DNA of 64,000 nt from Rotaria sp. Silwood1. Taxonomy: Eukaryota; Rotifera; Eurotatoria; Philodinida; Philodinidae. Below, in pieces: positions 26,147 to 38,672 of this stretch. Position 1 is the stretch's first letter. Every line of letters starts with the position of its first letter. Below the pieces are notes generated by a model, which did no database searches, had not been told where the DNA came from, and was given only the letters and a program-made list of their open reading frames with translations. The stretch covers positions 487,103 to 551,102 of the forward strand of contig CAJNOP010000057.1 in the NCBI GenBank assembly GCA_905250075.1. Direction: 5' to 3'. Made by a program: the position numbers and the translations under genes.

Positions 26147-29100
26147 ATAAAAATACATTTTTTTTTCTTTGGTTTTTTTTTTCTTAGTTTTTTGCTTCTG
26201 TTTTTTTTTCATTTTCTTTCAAACATATAAAAGTGAATTTATTGATTATTATTACATAATCTGCACTCTGAAAAACATTTAAAAAGAAAGAAGAAGACGA
26301 TTTACAACATTAGGCAAAATTTTCTTTTTTTCTTCTTTTCATTTACTTTCGCTATTATTTTTCTTTGGCCTTTTGTGCACACAGCAATGTTCGTTTGTTT
26401 TCATTTCTTTTTTCGACACATACATCTTTATATGTATGTGAATGAAGATGATCTTATAAAACAAAAGAATATATTAGTTATTATTTAATTTATTCACTAT
26501 GAAAATGTTTATAAAAATAATTAAACTAATGAAATATTATTTTCAATGATTTATTATGCATCGATCGACTTTTGGTTTACTTTCAATCAGTTCAAATAAT
26601 ATTACTCAATTTGTTCGGAATGACTATGATGAATAGTAGTCGAGAAAAATTAGTTTTTTTCTAAATATATGTATCACTAAGTCACCGAACGTACTGAAGA
26701 ATGGCTCATCTCAAATATTTGAAACTTTCAAGATAGATAAATCTCGACGAGTAGAGCAAAAGTTGTCATAGTCTCCAAATTCCCATATACTTCCTTCAAG
26801 AAAATATCTAATTTATAAAGCCTAAAAATCGCCTCACTATTTCAGCCGAAACAGATCTCATAATTTTCATCTCTTTCCTTTTAAATATAAAAATCAAAAT
26901 ACGGAACATACCTCCACAAGTACATGGCTCGTTTGTAAAAATTTGACAGGTATCAGCGGTACGATATTTTAAAAAAAAATTAGGCATCCGATATAATACC
27001 TAAAAAACTGCAGTTCCAACTTGATCGAGCAAAGTAAGTTAGAGAAATGGCTTTTTCCTCTATCTAAAGTGGTCGAAAATAAGCCATGTTAGAAATTATG
27101 ATTAGAAGAATTTCGCATACAAAGAATAATCAGAGTGCGAGTTCTTGTGCTAGGGAGGATTTCGAGAGATGGCTATAATAAAAGTACTAAATAACAATGA
27201 AGAGCTGTCATTTATATAGCATTTGACAGAGAAGTCAGGTCAGTCGCATCCATATATCATTATATAGCCATTTAATTTTAATAACACTGAAGTTTCACAA
27301 ATATTTCAAAAGTCTTTTGAGAATAAATAGAAATCATGATGCAATTATTTACTTTAGTAAAGCTGTAAATATTATCATATTAATAGAAATTGTTAGTTTT
27401 CGAAAGTTTAAGAGATTATTCGAGTTTATAGGAACTCAAATAATAACATATATCCTTGTCTCTCTTTTGTATACATTTAATTCGTATGATTTTCAATGAT
27501 TTTAATAACACGTATAAGTGTTATTCTTTCTTGTTGACAACTAATAATTATGAATAATAACATGAACAATCCCTCATCAAGTATGACTTTGGTACTAAGC
27601 AGTAAACAAAGACTGTTTTTATTGCGTTTCTTTTTTTATAAAAAACAAAAAAAAAGAAATGCTTTAACATCGTCTATCTTTCATTAATTGTGTAGCTTGT
27701 CAATTTTATACTTCTTTTCAATTCATTTCTTTGTCTTTCTCTACATACAAATTCTTCAACTTTCTTTTTCGTCTCCATTTAACAACCGTTATATGAACAT
27801 CTATTAAAATGTGTTCGATAATGTATTCGACTACTTGATCAAGTGTTTTTCAACTTTATAACAAGACAAAGAAAAAAAGAACAAGTCGGCAAACAAAAGT
27901 AGTTTTCATTCAATTCAATGTATATGTTTGTTGATTAATCATCATCATCATTACACCCGGCAGCAGTTATGTATAGAACTCTACAATAAATTTATTTTCA
28001 TAAAAATTTTATATTATTATTGATGCTTAGTTGTAAAAAAAAAAAGTATAATTATCTCTAAGAAATTATTTATATTTATGATAATAGTAAAAGATATTGT
28101 TGTCAAGGTTAGATCTATATAATTATATATCATACCGTTAACCTTCGTAATGAGAGCAAAAAAGAAATTAATTAAAAAGAAGATGCACAAAATCGAAAGG
28201 TATATGTATGTGTGACCACCTGATTGTTGCATACGACTAGTTCATTAAAAAATTATAACGAGCATTGCAATATAGAATAAGTGAATGTCTCCATGTATAT
28301 TTGATTTTGATTGTTATTTACAACGTCATGTTAATTTACAATATAATATACAACTCCTACAGGTAAAAGAAGTAAACACCAATACAAAACTGAATATTGA
28401 ATCTATAATAGATTCTTTTCAAATTGATCATTAATTTTATTTTTGAAATACTTTAAATATAACGAATCCGCTCAATTATTTCTTCTAGATTTTTTTTTTT
28501 GTTTTGCTTAACTTAGATTAAATCTTTCGATATCGTACATATTTCTTCTACTAGTCCATCCTCTTTTTTTTCAATATCTTCTCTTGCAATAGTATATGAT
28601 AATTTATCTATGATTAAATATCTCTCGCTTCATTTATACATCCGAACAACGTATCATCCCCGATCAATCAATTTCTTTTTTGGCTCGCTTTTCGTATTCA
28701 ACTAATGTACATTTTCTCTTCACACTGATTGGCTTATTAATGCATATACTTACAAATTTAAAGAAAAAAAAAAGCAAGAGAAAAAGAAAAAATCGTTTAT
28801 GATGATTAAAAACAACCTCTTTGCTTTTAACATTACTGTCACCTAGTCACAAGCATAAACATACACACCCTTGCGCTTATGCGTATATGTATGCATCGTT
28901 CGTTTTTTTCTATTAAATATTTGCAAAACAATTATCACACAAGAAAATCGGCAATCACCAAGCATAGACATCGTCACCGATTGGTGGAATAAAAAGAGAG
29001 AAAAAGAGAAAAATAAAAAAAAAAAAGAAGAAGAAATAGAGAGACAAAAAGAGAAGAGAGAAAAAGAGAAAAGACGAACACGATCGATTAACGACTACAT

Positions 29101-29168
29101 TATTGACTACAGACTGTCAAAAGAAAGTAAAAGTAACTGAAATTGAAAGCTACGCAACAAACAAAACA
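26147..29168. other. 3-kb intergenic region between GGNBP2 and goosecoid
   Basis: No exon supported. The first few hundred bases are T-rich with poly(A)-like signals, probably GGNBP2 3' UTR. The stretch 26620-27240 has the texture of old repeat DNA but no ends I can define. The 500 bases before 29169 hold purine-rich AAAGAGAA runs and probably the goosecoid leader and promoter. Confidence 0.45.
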
Positions 29169-30656
29169 ATGTATCAACTTCCGCATTATTCTGATGCGCT
29201 GAAACAATTTCCATCGGCTGCACTAACAGCCTATTTTTCTAGTGGAGGTGGTGGTGGTAATACAAGTGGTGTAAATCCACTAGTTACTACCGGTGGTCAT
29301 CATCCATTGGCTGCAGCTGCAGCAGCTGCTGCTGCTGTTGTTTCACATAATAATCCATTTTCTATTGATAATATACTTGCTCCACGTCCACGATTACCAG
29401 TACCATTATCTCCTTATTATGGTACAACATCAGCAAGTACTGCTCAAGCTGCTGCCGATTTTTATTGTAAGTATATACAGCGTGAAAGAGATATTCATTT
29501 TTTTTCCTTTCTATCTATAATCAACAATGAATATAAAAGGTGTTAGAGCGAAAAGTTATGATATATATATGTATATATACTTTCTCGGTTTTTTTTTTCT
29601 TTTGTATATTTGCTTATGATAAACGTGTTTAATTGTTGGTATGGTCAGTGATTCATTATAACTAGATGTTTATTTCCGAATCGTCACCTGTTTTAGTAAT
29701 AACGTCAAGTTATTGATGTTATTATATTCAATAGAATACAAAGTTCAAAGAGCAAAAAAAAAATGATTGTTCATGTAAATATACAATGATTTTATGCTAT
29801 CGGGCACACTCTATAAGATACAAGTTAATTATAAAAATTTTCTTTGAAAGAAAAGAAATAGTTTAAGAATTAAAATAAATAAATAAATAATGTATTAATT
29901 CATTGATTCTATTTATTTAAAGCATATCCTGCATTACAAAATTTTTTTGCTGCTGCTACAATGGCTCAAAATCATAAACGAAAACGACGACATCGAACTA
30001 TTTTTACTGAAGAACAACTTGAACAATTGGAAGAAGCTTTTAATCGAACACATTATCCTGATGTTATGATGAGAGAAGGTAAAAAGAAAAACATATCTGT
30101 TTTTAAAAATTTAATAAGGAAAATTTTTGCTTTGTTTTAATTTTAGATTTAGCAATGAAAATTGATCTTAAAGAAGAACGTGTTGAGGTAAAATAATTGA
30201 ATTTAAAAATCATTTGTTATGAATATCTACTAGATTTTTGTTCTTATTTTAATAATTGACTTTCGAAAACAAGATGAAAAAATGAATTTTGCCTATTGGG
30301 CTTATTAGAAACCATGAGAAGCTTTTATCAGTATGTTAGTCTAATGGAAGAAAGCACTTGGTCACAATGTCGAGTGGTTTAAAAATCGTATTCATTTTCT
30401 TTATATCTTGTATAAAAAAAGAAAAGAAGTTGATTTCTCACACTGCCTCTGGCTGACAATACAATCGATCGTTCGATTGTTGTTGTTGACATGACGACTT
30501 TTCTGGTATATTGTTAGTATTGCTTCTTGTCTAAAAGAATCATATATGAATTGACTTTTATTGACAGAAGCAATTGCACGATTTAGTTCATCGTTTGCCA
30601 ATTATCCGCTGATTGCTGACTAAATAAACTTGATTGAGTCCAAATGAAAGCAAAAG

Positions 30657-30699
<43 letters not shown>

Positions 30700-32072
30700 T
30701 CAGCTACTCATAGTGAAAAGTGATGACAAAAGAGAAAAAAATATGAGTGACGAAGCCGGGATCATCCAAAGACAAATCCAGTATGCATTCCATGTTCTCA
30801 CCCTTATGTCAAGAGATTTTTTCCATTTCCTTTTTAATGCCGCCAATTCATTTCTAGGCTTTGTATTCCATTATATCCGATTGCTCTTTTCTTTGTTACT
30901 CAAATAGATCTTTATTCTACGATATTAATAATAATTTCTATTTGTTATTATTTTGTTTTCGTATTGTTCAATGATGCATTTCTTCTTCTTGTCTATTGCC
31001 GCTAATAGGCTAATAACTCACACAAATACATGATGGTGCCACCATCAATATCAGTTATATTTCAATGTTTATATGTGATCAAATGAATGAATATATGTAT
31101 ATCAATATATATATATAAATCATTTGTACACTTCCGGAAAGTAGTCAATTGTTGGTTGATATGTTATCGATTCATGTATATAAATGATGTTCTAGATGGA
31201 TAATTTGACTTGATTCATTTTTATGCATGATCACACATGAAAGAGAAAAAAAAATGTACAACGGACATGAATGAACATACCGTAAGACATTATGACCAAT
31301 AGTAGTACGCATAGAAAATATTGATAGGTTACACCTGCAATTTTTAGCATCTCTTAGAAGAGAATTAATTGATTGGAATAAGAAAATGATTTTGATTCTT
31401 CTTTTTTTTTCTACGTAGGTTTGGTTTAAAAATCGTCGAGCAAAATATCGGTAAATTTTAATTGAATTTTTTTTCTTGGTTTTAAATAATTAGCTAAACT
31501 TTTACTGTTTTAGAAAACAAAAACGTGAAGCAACAGAAAGATGTGAGTATTTAATGTTTTTTTTTTGTCTGTTATTTATTAAATTCTAATATTTTAATGC
31601 AGGTCGTCGTGAAGCACTTGATAAATCTCAACGAACTGATGGTGAAAGTACAGCAACAGGTTCATCAACACCAGGCGCTGGTTCAAGTTCATCATTGAGC
31701 AGTGTTGGTCAAGAAGCATCAACAAATAATGATCATTCATTAGCTACATCACATCATCTTGTTGTATGTCCAACAACATTGACTTCAACAGCAAATAGTA
31801 ATAGTAATAGTTCAACATCAGATTTATCACCTGGCATTCAATCAGCACAATCACCAACTTATTGTCAACAACCATTAGCTTTAACAACAACCAATACACG
31901 AATAAATAATAATAATAACAATAATAATAATAACAATAATAATAATAACAATAATAATAATAATAACAATTTTAATCATCATCCTCGTAAAGAGACTTTT
32001 CCAATAAATCATATTCGGCAACAACAATCTATGACATCGAATAATAATACTGGACCTTATCTTAAACTTTAA
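29169..32072 (+). CDS. GSC: Goosecoid homeobox transcription factor
   Basis: Six exons: 29169-29466, 29923-30078, 30147-30187, 31419-31450, 31514-31542, 31603-32072. They give 341 aa. An eh1 repressor motif (FSIDNIL, residues 64-70) recruits Groucho-type co-repressors. Gly and Ala runs precede it. The homeodomain (about 118-177) reads [20 protein letters not shown] to [15 protein letters not shown], with Lys at position 50 of helix 3, as in the goosecoid/bicoid specificity class. The C-terminal part is Ser/Thr-rich with an Asn run. Goosecoid proteins pattern anterior and foregut tissue in animals. One homeodomain intron follows RVE and precedes VWF, a common site in paired-class genes. A second splits the codon after AKY. 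The frame upstream of Met1 stays open but has no ATG. Confidence 0.95.
30188..31418 (+). other. 1.2-kb intron interrupting the goosecoid homeodomain
   Basis: Far longer than the other introns of this gene. It contains a (GA)n tract at 30666-30693 and no credible exon. The Arg-Glu repeat ORF 30644-30907 is only the translated microsatellite. It may carry enhancers. Confidence 0.7.
30666..30693. repeat. (GA)n microsatellite
   Basis: About 14 GA units within the long goosecoid intron. Confidence 0.9.
31903..31972 (+). repeat. AAT/AAC tract encoding polyasparagine in goosecoid
   Basis: In-frame mix of AAT and AAC codons giving about 23 consecutive asparagines near the C-terminus. Confidence 0.95.
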
Positions 32073-32972
32073 ACAAAAAAAAAATAAGATCATTGTTTTC
32101 TTTTTGTGTTATTGTTGTGTGTGTGTATAGTATTTCTACTGATGCGATTCTTTATTTTCTAGCGTTTTGCCCTGAACAGTGACATCCTTCTTCTTGTTGG
32201 CAATAAAATCATTACAAAAAAAATCGAAATTGATTAGTATAATTTCTTCTTTTTTTGCTTGATATAAATAATAGATAAGAAAAAAAATAATCAGTGATTG
32301 TCATCAAATATGATCATCACTGTGTGAATGAAAGGTAGATATGAAAAAATAAATCTAAAGGTTATGATCATTTATCCTGCTGTGATTAAAAAAAAAGAGT
32401 GAAATGTGCACGGTGATCGATTGCGTCTATTAATTAACTCGAAATCTGATTTGAAAGTAAAAAGGAAAAGAAATCATTTATGGTTCGATGAAGATATAAA
32501 TGGCGGTATGTATGTACATAGATACTGTTCTTTTTTTTGTTAAGTCTATGGGAAAAATAGCGTTCAATTTTTTCAACTAGCATTTGTTTATTAGAGAGAT
32601 CGAATTTTTGAAAAGGATATATTCATACTTATTCATGAGTGAATGAAATCATGAAAAGTCAAGTATCGATTAAGCGAATGAAAAAGTTATAATAAAAAAA
32701 CTACATAATTTGTTAAGTAGAAATATTATTGATTTCTAAGTAAAATCAAAATGAGAATTTATACAATGTCTTTTGTATATATTCGTTATCAGTTCTAGTT
32801 ACTTTTCCTCAGTAATTTAAAGACGTTTCAAAAGTATCACTTTTTTTCTCTGAGTATAGAAATAAGTGATAACGATCAAGAACTCCCTCATAGAGATTTC
32901 TACTTCATTTAAATAGGATAAACATATTTATAGTATGAGTTGTTGAATTATGTTTTACAATAATTGATCTAA
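32073..32972. other. Goosecoid 3' flank and intergenic DNA
   Basis: T-rich 3' UTR-like DNA with no further exon. The mobile element at 32973 ends the stretch. Confidence 0.45.
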
Positions 32973-33680
32973 CTAGATGGTATTCGAGTTTCGACTCGAA
33001 TACGAAATGCCCTGCGAAGCACGAATCTCTCGAATTTTCGAATTTTCGAAAAAATGGTATTTTGTAGAAAACAAAAATTCGATTGTCGAGTTAATAGAAA
33101 TCCTCATTTCTGGTTGACTTGTGGAAGGACTACCAAACATAGACACTTCTCCGTATTATTCGAAGTCGAAAAATTATTTTTCCACGAGTCAGCTGATATA
33201 TGCCCTGAGAAAATTGAAAAGTACCATAGTAAAATTCATCGCCAAGAGAACTCTATGAAAGCCTATGAACATTTTCTGGAGGATAATTTCGATTGATCGT
33301 TTAATTATCTATATGATTCATTATCTATAAACAGCTGTATCACAGCTATCTTACATTCAAAGAGAAAGAATGGCGCCTAACTTCTCTTTCATATTTCGTT
33401 TTAATTATCTCAATGCAAAATTTTGTCAAAATCGTGTTTTTGGAACGGTATTTTTGTGCGAACCAAAGACTGTATGAAAGATTAGAAAAAAGATATCATG
33501 CCTTCGATCATGATACTATCATCTCCCGTTTTAACGATTAATTTGTGATCTTTGGTTCTCGAGATCATCGCGTCAACAAATGACGAGATATGATGCGTAC
33601 GTCAAGTAAGGAAAAAAGAAAGAAAAAAAAAAAGTAAACTCGCGACGGACTACATAAATGCTCCTGCTTCGCAGGGCATT
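32973..33680 (+). mobile_element. Short non-coding element, copy 2
   Basis: Same family as 188-883. It begins CTAGATG, followed by the identical 10-bp TTCG hairpin and GAAA. The inverted termini here are 33006-33021 and 33665-33680. Relative to copy 1, the CGGTGC segment reads CCCTGC, and the 3' end has changed to match. Internal similarity is clear in the core AATGGCGCCTAACTT, the GGTTCTCGAGATCATCGCGTCAA block and the 3' block ACTCGCGACGGACTACATAA. The middle has diverged strongly and holds an 80-codon frame without known motifs. No convincing target duplication is visible. Confidence 0.78.
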
Positions 33681-33729
33681 AATTATTCTTTATTTATTAT
33701 TAGCGGTTGCACTACGAGCATTTCATTAG

Positions 33730-34231
33730 TAGCAACTACGTCAATTAGTATTTGTCGTTTGGAGCAACAATTGGCTTGTCATCCTAATAAGGAATTTACT
33801 TCATTCTTGTTGTCAAGCTTACGTGAAGGTTTTGATTTGGTATCTCCAACATACTCAACTAACCTTTCGAATGCCCCAATTTACGATCAGCACGACGTGA
33901 CTCTGAAAATGTTACTCGTTTAGTGGAAGAAGAACTTAACAGAGGTTTCTTAATCAGTCCTTACTACACTCTATCTGTTATTAATTATCGAATAAATTCT
34001 ATTGGTTTGGTTGAATTGTTTAATTATTGATTTATCTGTTACTCATAATGACAAAAATCATTCAAGTGCTAATTCTTTGATCGATAAAAATTCTTATTTT
34101 CTCTCATAGGTTGCTGTCGATGATAGTATTACAAGTATTTACAAATTAGGAAAGGATACCTGCATGAATAAAGCTGATATTCAAGATGCTTTTAAATTGC
34201 TTTCAATTAAACCACCTCTCCAGCCTTTGTG
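33730..34231 (+). pseudogene. Relic of a DIRS-like (tyrosine-recombinase) retrotransposon reverse transcriptase
   Basis: Translation in shifting frames gives a segment with RLEQQLACHPNKEF and SLREGFDL, then ARRDSENVTRLVEEELNRGF in another frame, then KADIQDAFKLL. The last is the N-terminal active-site region of a reverse transcriptase (first catalytic Asp in ADIQDAF). This order and wording match RTs of DIRS/Ngaro-type elements. Frameshifts, an internal stop, loss of the YxDD-bearing half and absence of terminal repeats mark it as dead. It sits directly downstream of the short element and upstream of a foldback element. Confidence 0.7.
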
Positions 34232-34346
34232 AGACTTAAAGTACCCAGAAATGACTATAAAAAAATGAATTTAATTTAATTTAATTTAATTTTATTATAG
34301 TTAATTATTTTGTTTTGTTGCATTTTATTTTGGCAGAATATATATA

Positions 34347-35257
34347 CTTAGGCCATACCAAAAGTAATAGCAGTGACACTTTAATACCATATAGTAGATT
34401 TAAAGAAATTTTCTCTCTACATAGTCTGATAGAGAAAGAAAAGCTCCATGTTTCTATGCTCTTTGATCATACAGCAACTAATATCATAATAATAAAATTT
34501 CGATAAGATCTTTTTTGTTTGGATATGTCACGATTCTATCAATAATTGTTGATAGAAATAAGATGGGGAAGTATGGTTTTTATCGTTGGAAAGATGAGAT
34601 GACGATGCATCGAATCGTATATTTCAGGCTTTTCTAATGTTGATTTCTGAAGTATTTTTATTAAATTTTTTTAACAGTCGGAAATATCTTTTCTTGTATG
34701 AAAAAAAGGAGAAGGCACAAATGTGAGCTTTTTTTCATAGATTTTGCTACAAAATCATATAAGAGACTCGACTAGAATACATACTATTCAACTTAGCCAG
34801 CTGCACTTTGTAGATCTTCGATTAGTGATTTGAGTTCATACTTGATACTTGAAAATTCACTGTAAACAACTTACCAGATAAGCTCGTTTTAAAAAGATCA
34901 ATTGTGAAAACCTTACAAAAAAAAAAGATCAGGAACGCCTGCAATATACGATCTGATGCGTTTTCATCTCCTCTTTCCAACGATGAAAACTGCACTTCTC
35001 TATCTTATTTCTCTCAATAGTTATTTAAAAAAATACGATTGAGTATTTTTTAAAATCAGTAATAATACAACCAACACATATGATAACGAAACACATCTTA
35101 TCGAAATTTTATGATTATGATATTAGTTGCTGTATGATCAAATAGCATAGAATGATAGAGCTTTTCTTTCTCTGTCAGATTATGTAGAGAGAAAATTTCT
35201 TTAAGTCTACTATACAGTATTAGAGTGTCACTGCCACTACTTTTGGTATGCCCTAAG
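34347..35257. mobile_element. Mariner-like foldback element flanked by TA
   Basis: A 911-bp palindrome. The left end is CTTAGGCCATACCAAAAGTA; the right end is its inverse with few changes. TA dinucleotides flank both sides (34345-34346 and 35258-35259), the usual Tc1/mariner target duplication. The arms match over most of their length, including the motif AACTAATATCATAAT and its inverse. No transposase frame remains. Confidence 0.75.
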
Positions 35258-35389
35258 TAGATTAGTTTAAAAACACTTCTCCGATTCTTTACTCAAAAGT
35301 ACAATTACGAAACGTTCAATGATAAAGTCTTTCTTCTTCAGAATAAATGATACACTCGCAGTTTCATCAATTCTCATCAGTAGTCTACA

Positions 35390-36163
35390 AAGGACGGGGG
35401 CGCATAAGAAGCGAAATCAACCCATCGGACTTTTCTTGGCCAATCCCATTGAATTATATATTAATTGAAAGAACATGTTGAAATTAACACTTTAACACTA
35501 TTTTCATAGAGTTTTGATCGAATTTCCGAAGCAAAAAGTCATCAACAAAGTAACCCATTTTTGGCCATTAATTCAATAATCGACTCTATCGTAATCGACT
35601 CAATTTTCGAATAAATTGATTATAAAAATCGGTTGTAAAATTAAGCATTTGATGGCTTTTTTTTATAGGGCTTCAATCCTATATATGAATCAGCAATTGA
35701 TTGTTTGATTTAGTGGCGAGGAGAACTGATATACCGGTAGGCACTGTTACAATAGGCCCTCCATTTACCATCAAGTTTTATTTTTCAACAAATATCTTGT
35801 CATAAAAACGAAAGGTACCAAAATTCAGCTCCCCTCTTCACTAAATCAAACAATCAATTATTGATTCATATATAGAATTGAAGCCCTATAAAAAAAGCTA
35901 TCAAATACTCAATTTCACAACTATTTTTTCTAATCAATTTAGTCGAAAAATGAGTCGACTATGATAGGATCGATTATTAAATTAATGACCAAAAATAAAC
36001 TACTTTGTTAATAACTTCTTGCTTCGAAAATTCGATCGAAACCCTATGAAAATAGTGTTAAAATGCTAATCTCAACATACTTTTTCAATTGATATATGTT
36101 TCAATGGGATTGGTAGAGAAAAGTCCTATGGGCCGATTTGGCTTCTTATGCGCCCCCGTCCTT
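35390..36163. mobile_element. 774-bp palindromic element with GC-rich tips
   Basis: The left end AAGGACGGGGGCGCATAAGA is exactly inverted at the right end. The arms stay alignable to near the centre (TTGATTGTTTGATTTAGTG against CACTAAATCAAACAATCAA). The G-rich tip is striking in this AT-rich DNA. No ORF and no clear target duplication are visible. Confidence 0.8.
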
Positions 36164-37126
36164 AGCCTTTCTGAAATCTGCAATGATCCTTCTTGATTTA
36201 CTTCGTAATTGCGCACTTGATTAATAACAGCGATGAGTGTGAGAAAGAATCTTCTATAAAAATGAACGGCTACTTTAGAAAACCATTGAATATCTAGGAT
36301 TATGTTTACTCAAAAAATAATATTCTTTTCAAGATGCAGTAGATCGCTGCTTTTTTTATTTCTCGAGAATCTAGAAGACATTAATATACAATCTTCCACC
36401 GACAGAAAGCCTGATACTAGTTCTAAAACCGATGTGAGTATCGGTCTCTTAGCTAGCTGACGATAGATTAATATGCAGCCACGAATAGCACACGTTTCAT
36501 CCTTTTCACGATATATTGATTAACATTACAAATAAAAGGAATTTTAATACACAGCTATCCTTGGTAGAAGAACCCATCTCACTTTATAATGACAAAAATA
36601 TCACCAGTCAGAAAAACAAGGTATGCACACTAGCTATTGAAATAATAGAACTACATGCAATATGCCCGTACATCAAACATCACTTTCTTAGCCGACGAAA
36701 TGCAAGCATATTCACTAAAATTGATTGCAATCTATTGTTAACAATAGCCAATTTTATAGAAAAGTAACTAGCGACAATTTTTAATCCGTTCGATAACTTG
36801 AACGAAATTAACAGTAGAAAACTGAAGCAAACATTAATTAAATTATTTTTCAAAGAAAATGAAGAATATATGCCATGTTAAATGAAATAATCATGAGCCG
36901 TTCTACTACTTGATTGAATATAGTTTCTTATAAGGTGGTTGTCGAGTACGAAAGTATAAGATAAGAAATGATTTATAATCTTAAGCAATATTACAAAACT
37001 GAATTGGAACTAAAGTAGCTGAAGAGGAAATGTAAAATGTTAATGGAAAACCTTGTTTTAAATTCACCACCACATTTCTAGAGTAAGTTCAAACAGATAA
37101 AAATGTTAGTTATTGAAACAAAAAAC

Positions 37127-37213
37127 CGGGTGTGGATATCGATTGTGTGTGCGTGTGATTCAATACTACATACAGCACGCTCTACATTCATGTTCACACC
37201 CACACCCACACCC
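37127..37213. repeat. Telomere-like G/C-strand paired tract 1
   Basis: A G/T-rich run (GGGTGTGG, then GTGTGTGCGTGTG) followed about 45 bases later by a C/A-rich run (CACACCCACACCCACACCC). The two can pair. The repeated unit is close to TGTGGG. Confidence 0.6.
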
Positions 37214-38407
37214 TATAACTCTTATTTAATACATGCACGTATAATTTTATTATTGTAAGAAAGTTATGTGACACATTGCAACAATTGTTAATGATAGTAG
37301 TATTTTGATGAAATTATTCTTTTTTTATCCTATTAACAATGATACGAATGAAAACAGTATATTTATTATTTTCCAAATGGAATTTTGAAGAAAAACAAAA
37401 TTGTGATGTAAGTGAAGTATACAAAAGCGCTCGTGGAAATCTTCTATATTAGAATTGAGATTTTTTTTAGATATGAAAAGCAACCGATTGAATTATTAAT
37501 TCAATCTATTTTTTTGTTCTCGAGTTGCACTGGATGACGACACATGATCATCGTAAGTTAATGAGACTTTTTATACGCAGAAAATAAATAATGATTTCGT
37601 AGGGTGTGCATATGAAAAAGAAACCTTTTATGAAATAGTAATTATGTAGGAGCTTTGTGTGCGTATGTGCAACACAAACAGATTTCTACTTTTCGCCTTA
37701 TGCATCTAATGTTCATACCTAATCAACGAAAGAATGTGCGCAAAATCATAATTTTCGATTCGTAACTCCATTCATTTGACAATCTTCATATTAATATTCA
37801 GAATTTATGCGTGATTGTGAATAAAAATACAACTGAAATCCATTAATAAAAGTTATGCTATCTACTTTGCATTGCTCAGTAAAGCGACCTCAAGTCATCA
37901 GACTTCATTTCCATCATCGAATACAACCTTACCAACCTCGTGTAAGTTTCTATCTTTTCTTGAACCTAATACTTAGAGTTGATCAAAAGTTCTAACAACA
38001 TTAAATAGAAATATAAAGATACGGAAAATATTTTTAATTTTACTTTATCAAATGTTTACAATAGTTGCCATAATTATTTATATCAAATTCAACCCTTTCT
38101 AACAATTTATTGAAAGTTTTTTTTTTGAACTCTTTTTCTAAAAACAAAATTTTGCTACATTGGAAATCACATGAGCACACCACATTTCATTTATTTAATC
38201 AGTTAAACTTCGTTCGATAGAATTATTTAACCAAAGATTATGTAGTATTAGGCATGGCAAATATGGCGGATACGATATTATATTGATGTCTTCTTTTGTC
38301 AAGTAATTAATAATATCAGATGAGTATGAAGTCAACGATGACTGTCGACAAATTTTACACATTTTGAACATGACGTCTCTGTTTATTTCTATATGACATT
38401 AACAAAA

Positions 38408-38472
38408 GGGTGTGGGTGTGAGTTTGAATTTACCCTTTACCCAAATCCTACACCCACATCCACGCCCACACT
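38408..38472. repeat. Telomere-like G/C-strand paired tract 2
   Basis: GGGTGTGGGTGTGAG, then ACACCCACATCCACGCCCAC, separated by about 25 bases. It is the tract nearest to exon A of the membrane-protein gene. Confidence 0.6.
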
Positions 38473-38672
38473 CGCAGTGAACTAATCAACTTCGGAAGTA
38501 ACGTTTCATGTGAGAAGTTCTCCCCCGCCACATTTTTTTCTTGTATATTCATTAACGGCAAAGTCTTTGAAACGTTGCGATTTTCTTTCGACCGACAACG
38601 TTCTCGACACATTCTGAATTTTTTTAAAACTACAATATCGATTTATTTTCTTTACATGGATGATTATCATAG

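Larger units (their letters stand above)
36164..38672. other. Intergenic, no gene supported
   Basis: AT-rich DNA. The ORF 36516-36767 lacks motifs. A candidate upstream exon of the next gene may lie near 37857-37942, ending in a strong GTAAGT donor, but its frame is ambiguous. Two telomere-like tracts fall here (37127-37213, 38408-38472). Confidence 0.4.

Noticed and set aside
29103-29168. N-terminal extension of goosecoid
   Set aside because: The frame stays open upstream but begins with TTG and has no ATG; Met at 29169 is the likely start.
30644-30907. ORF with an Arg-Glu repeat
   Set aside because: It is the translated (GA)n microsatellite within a goosecoid intron.
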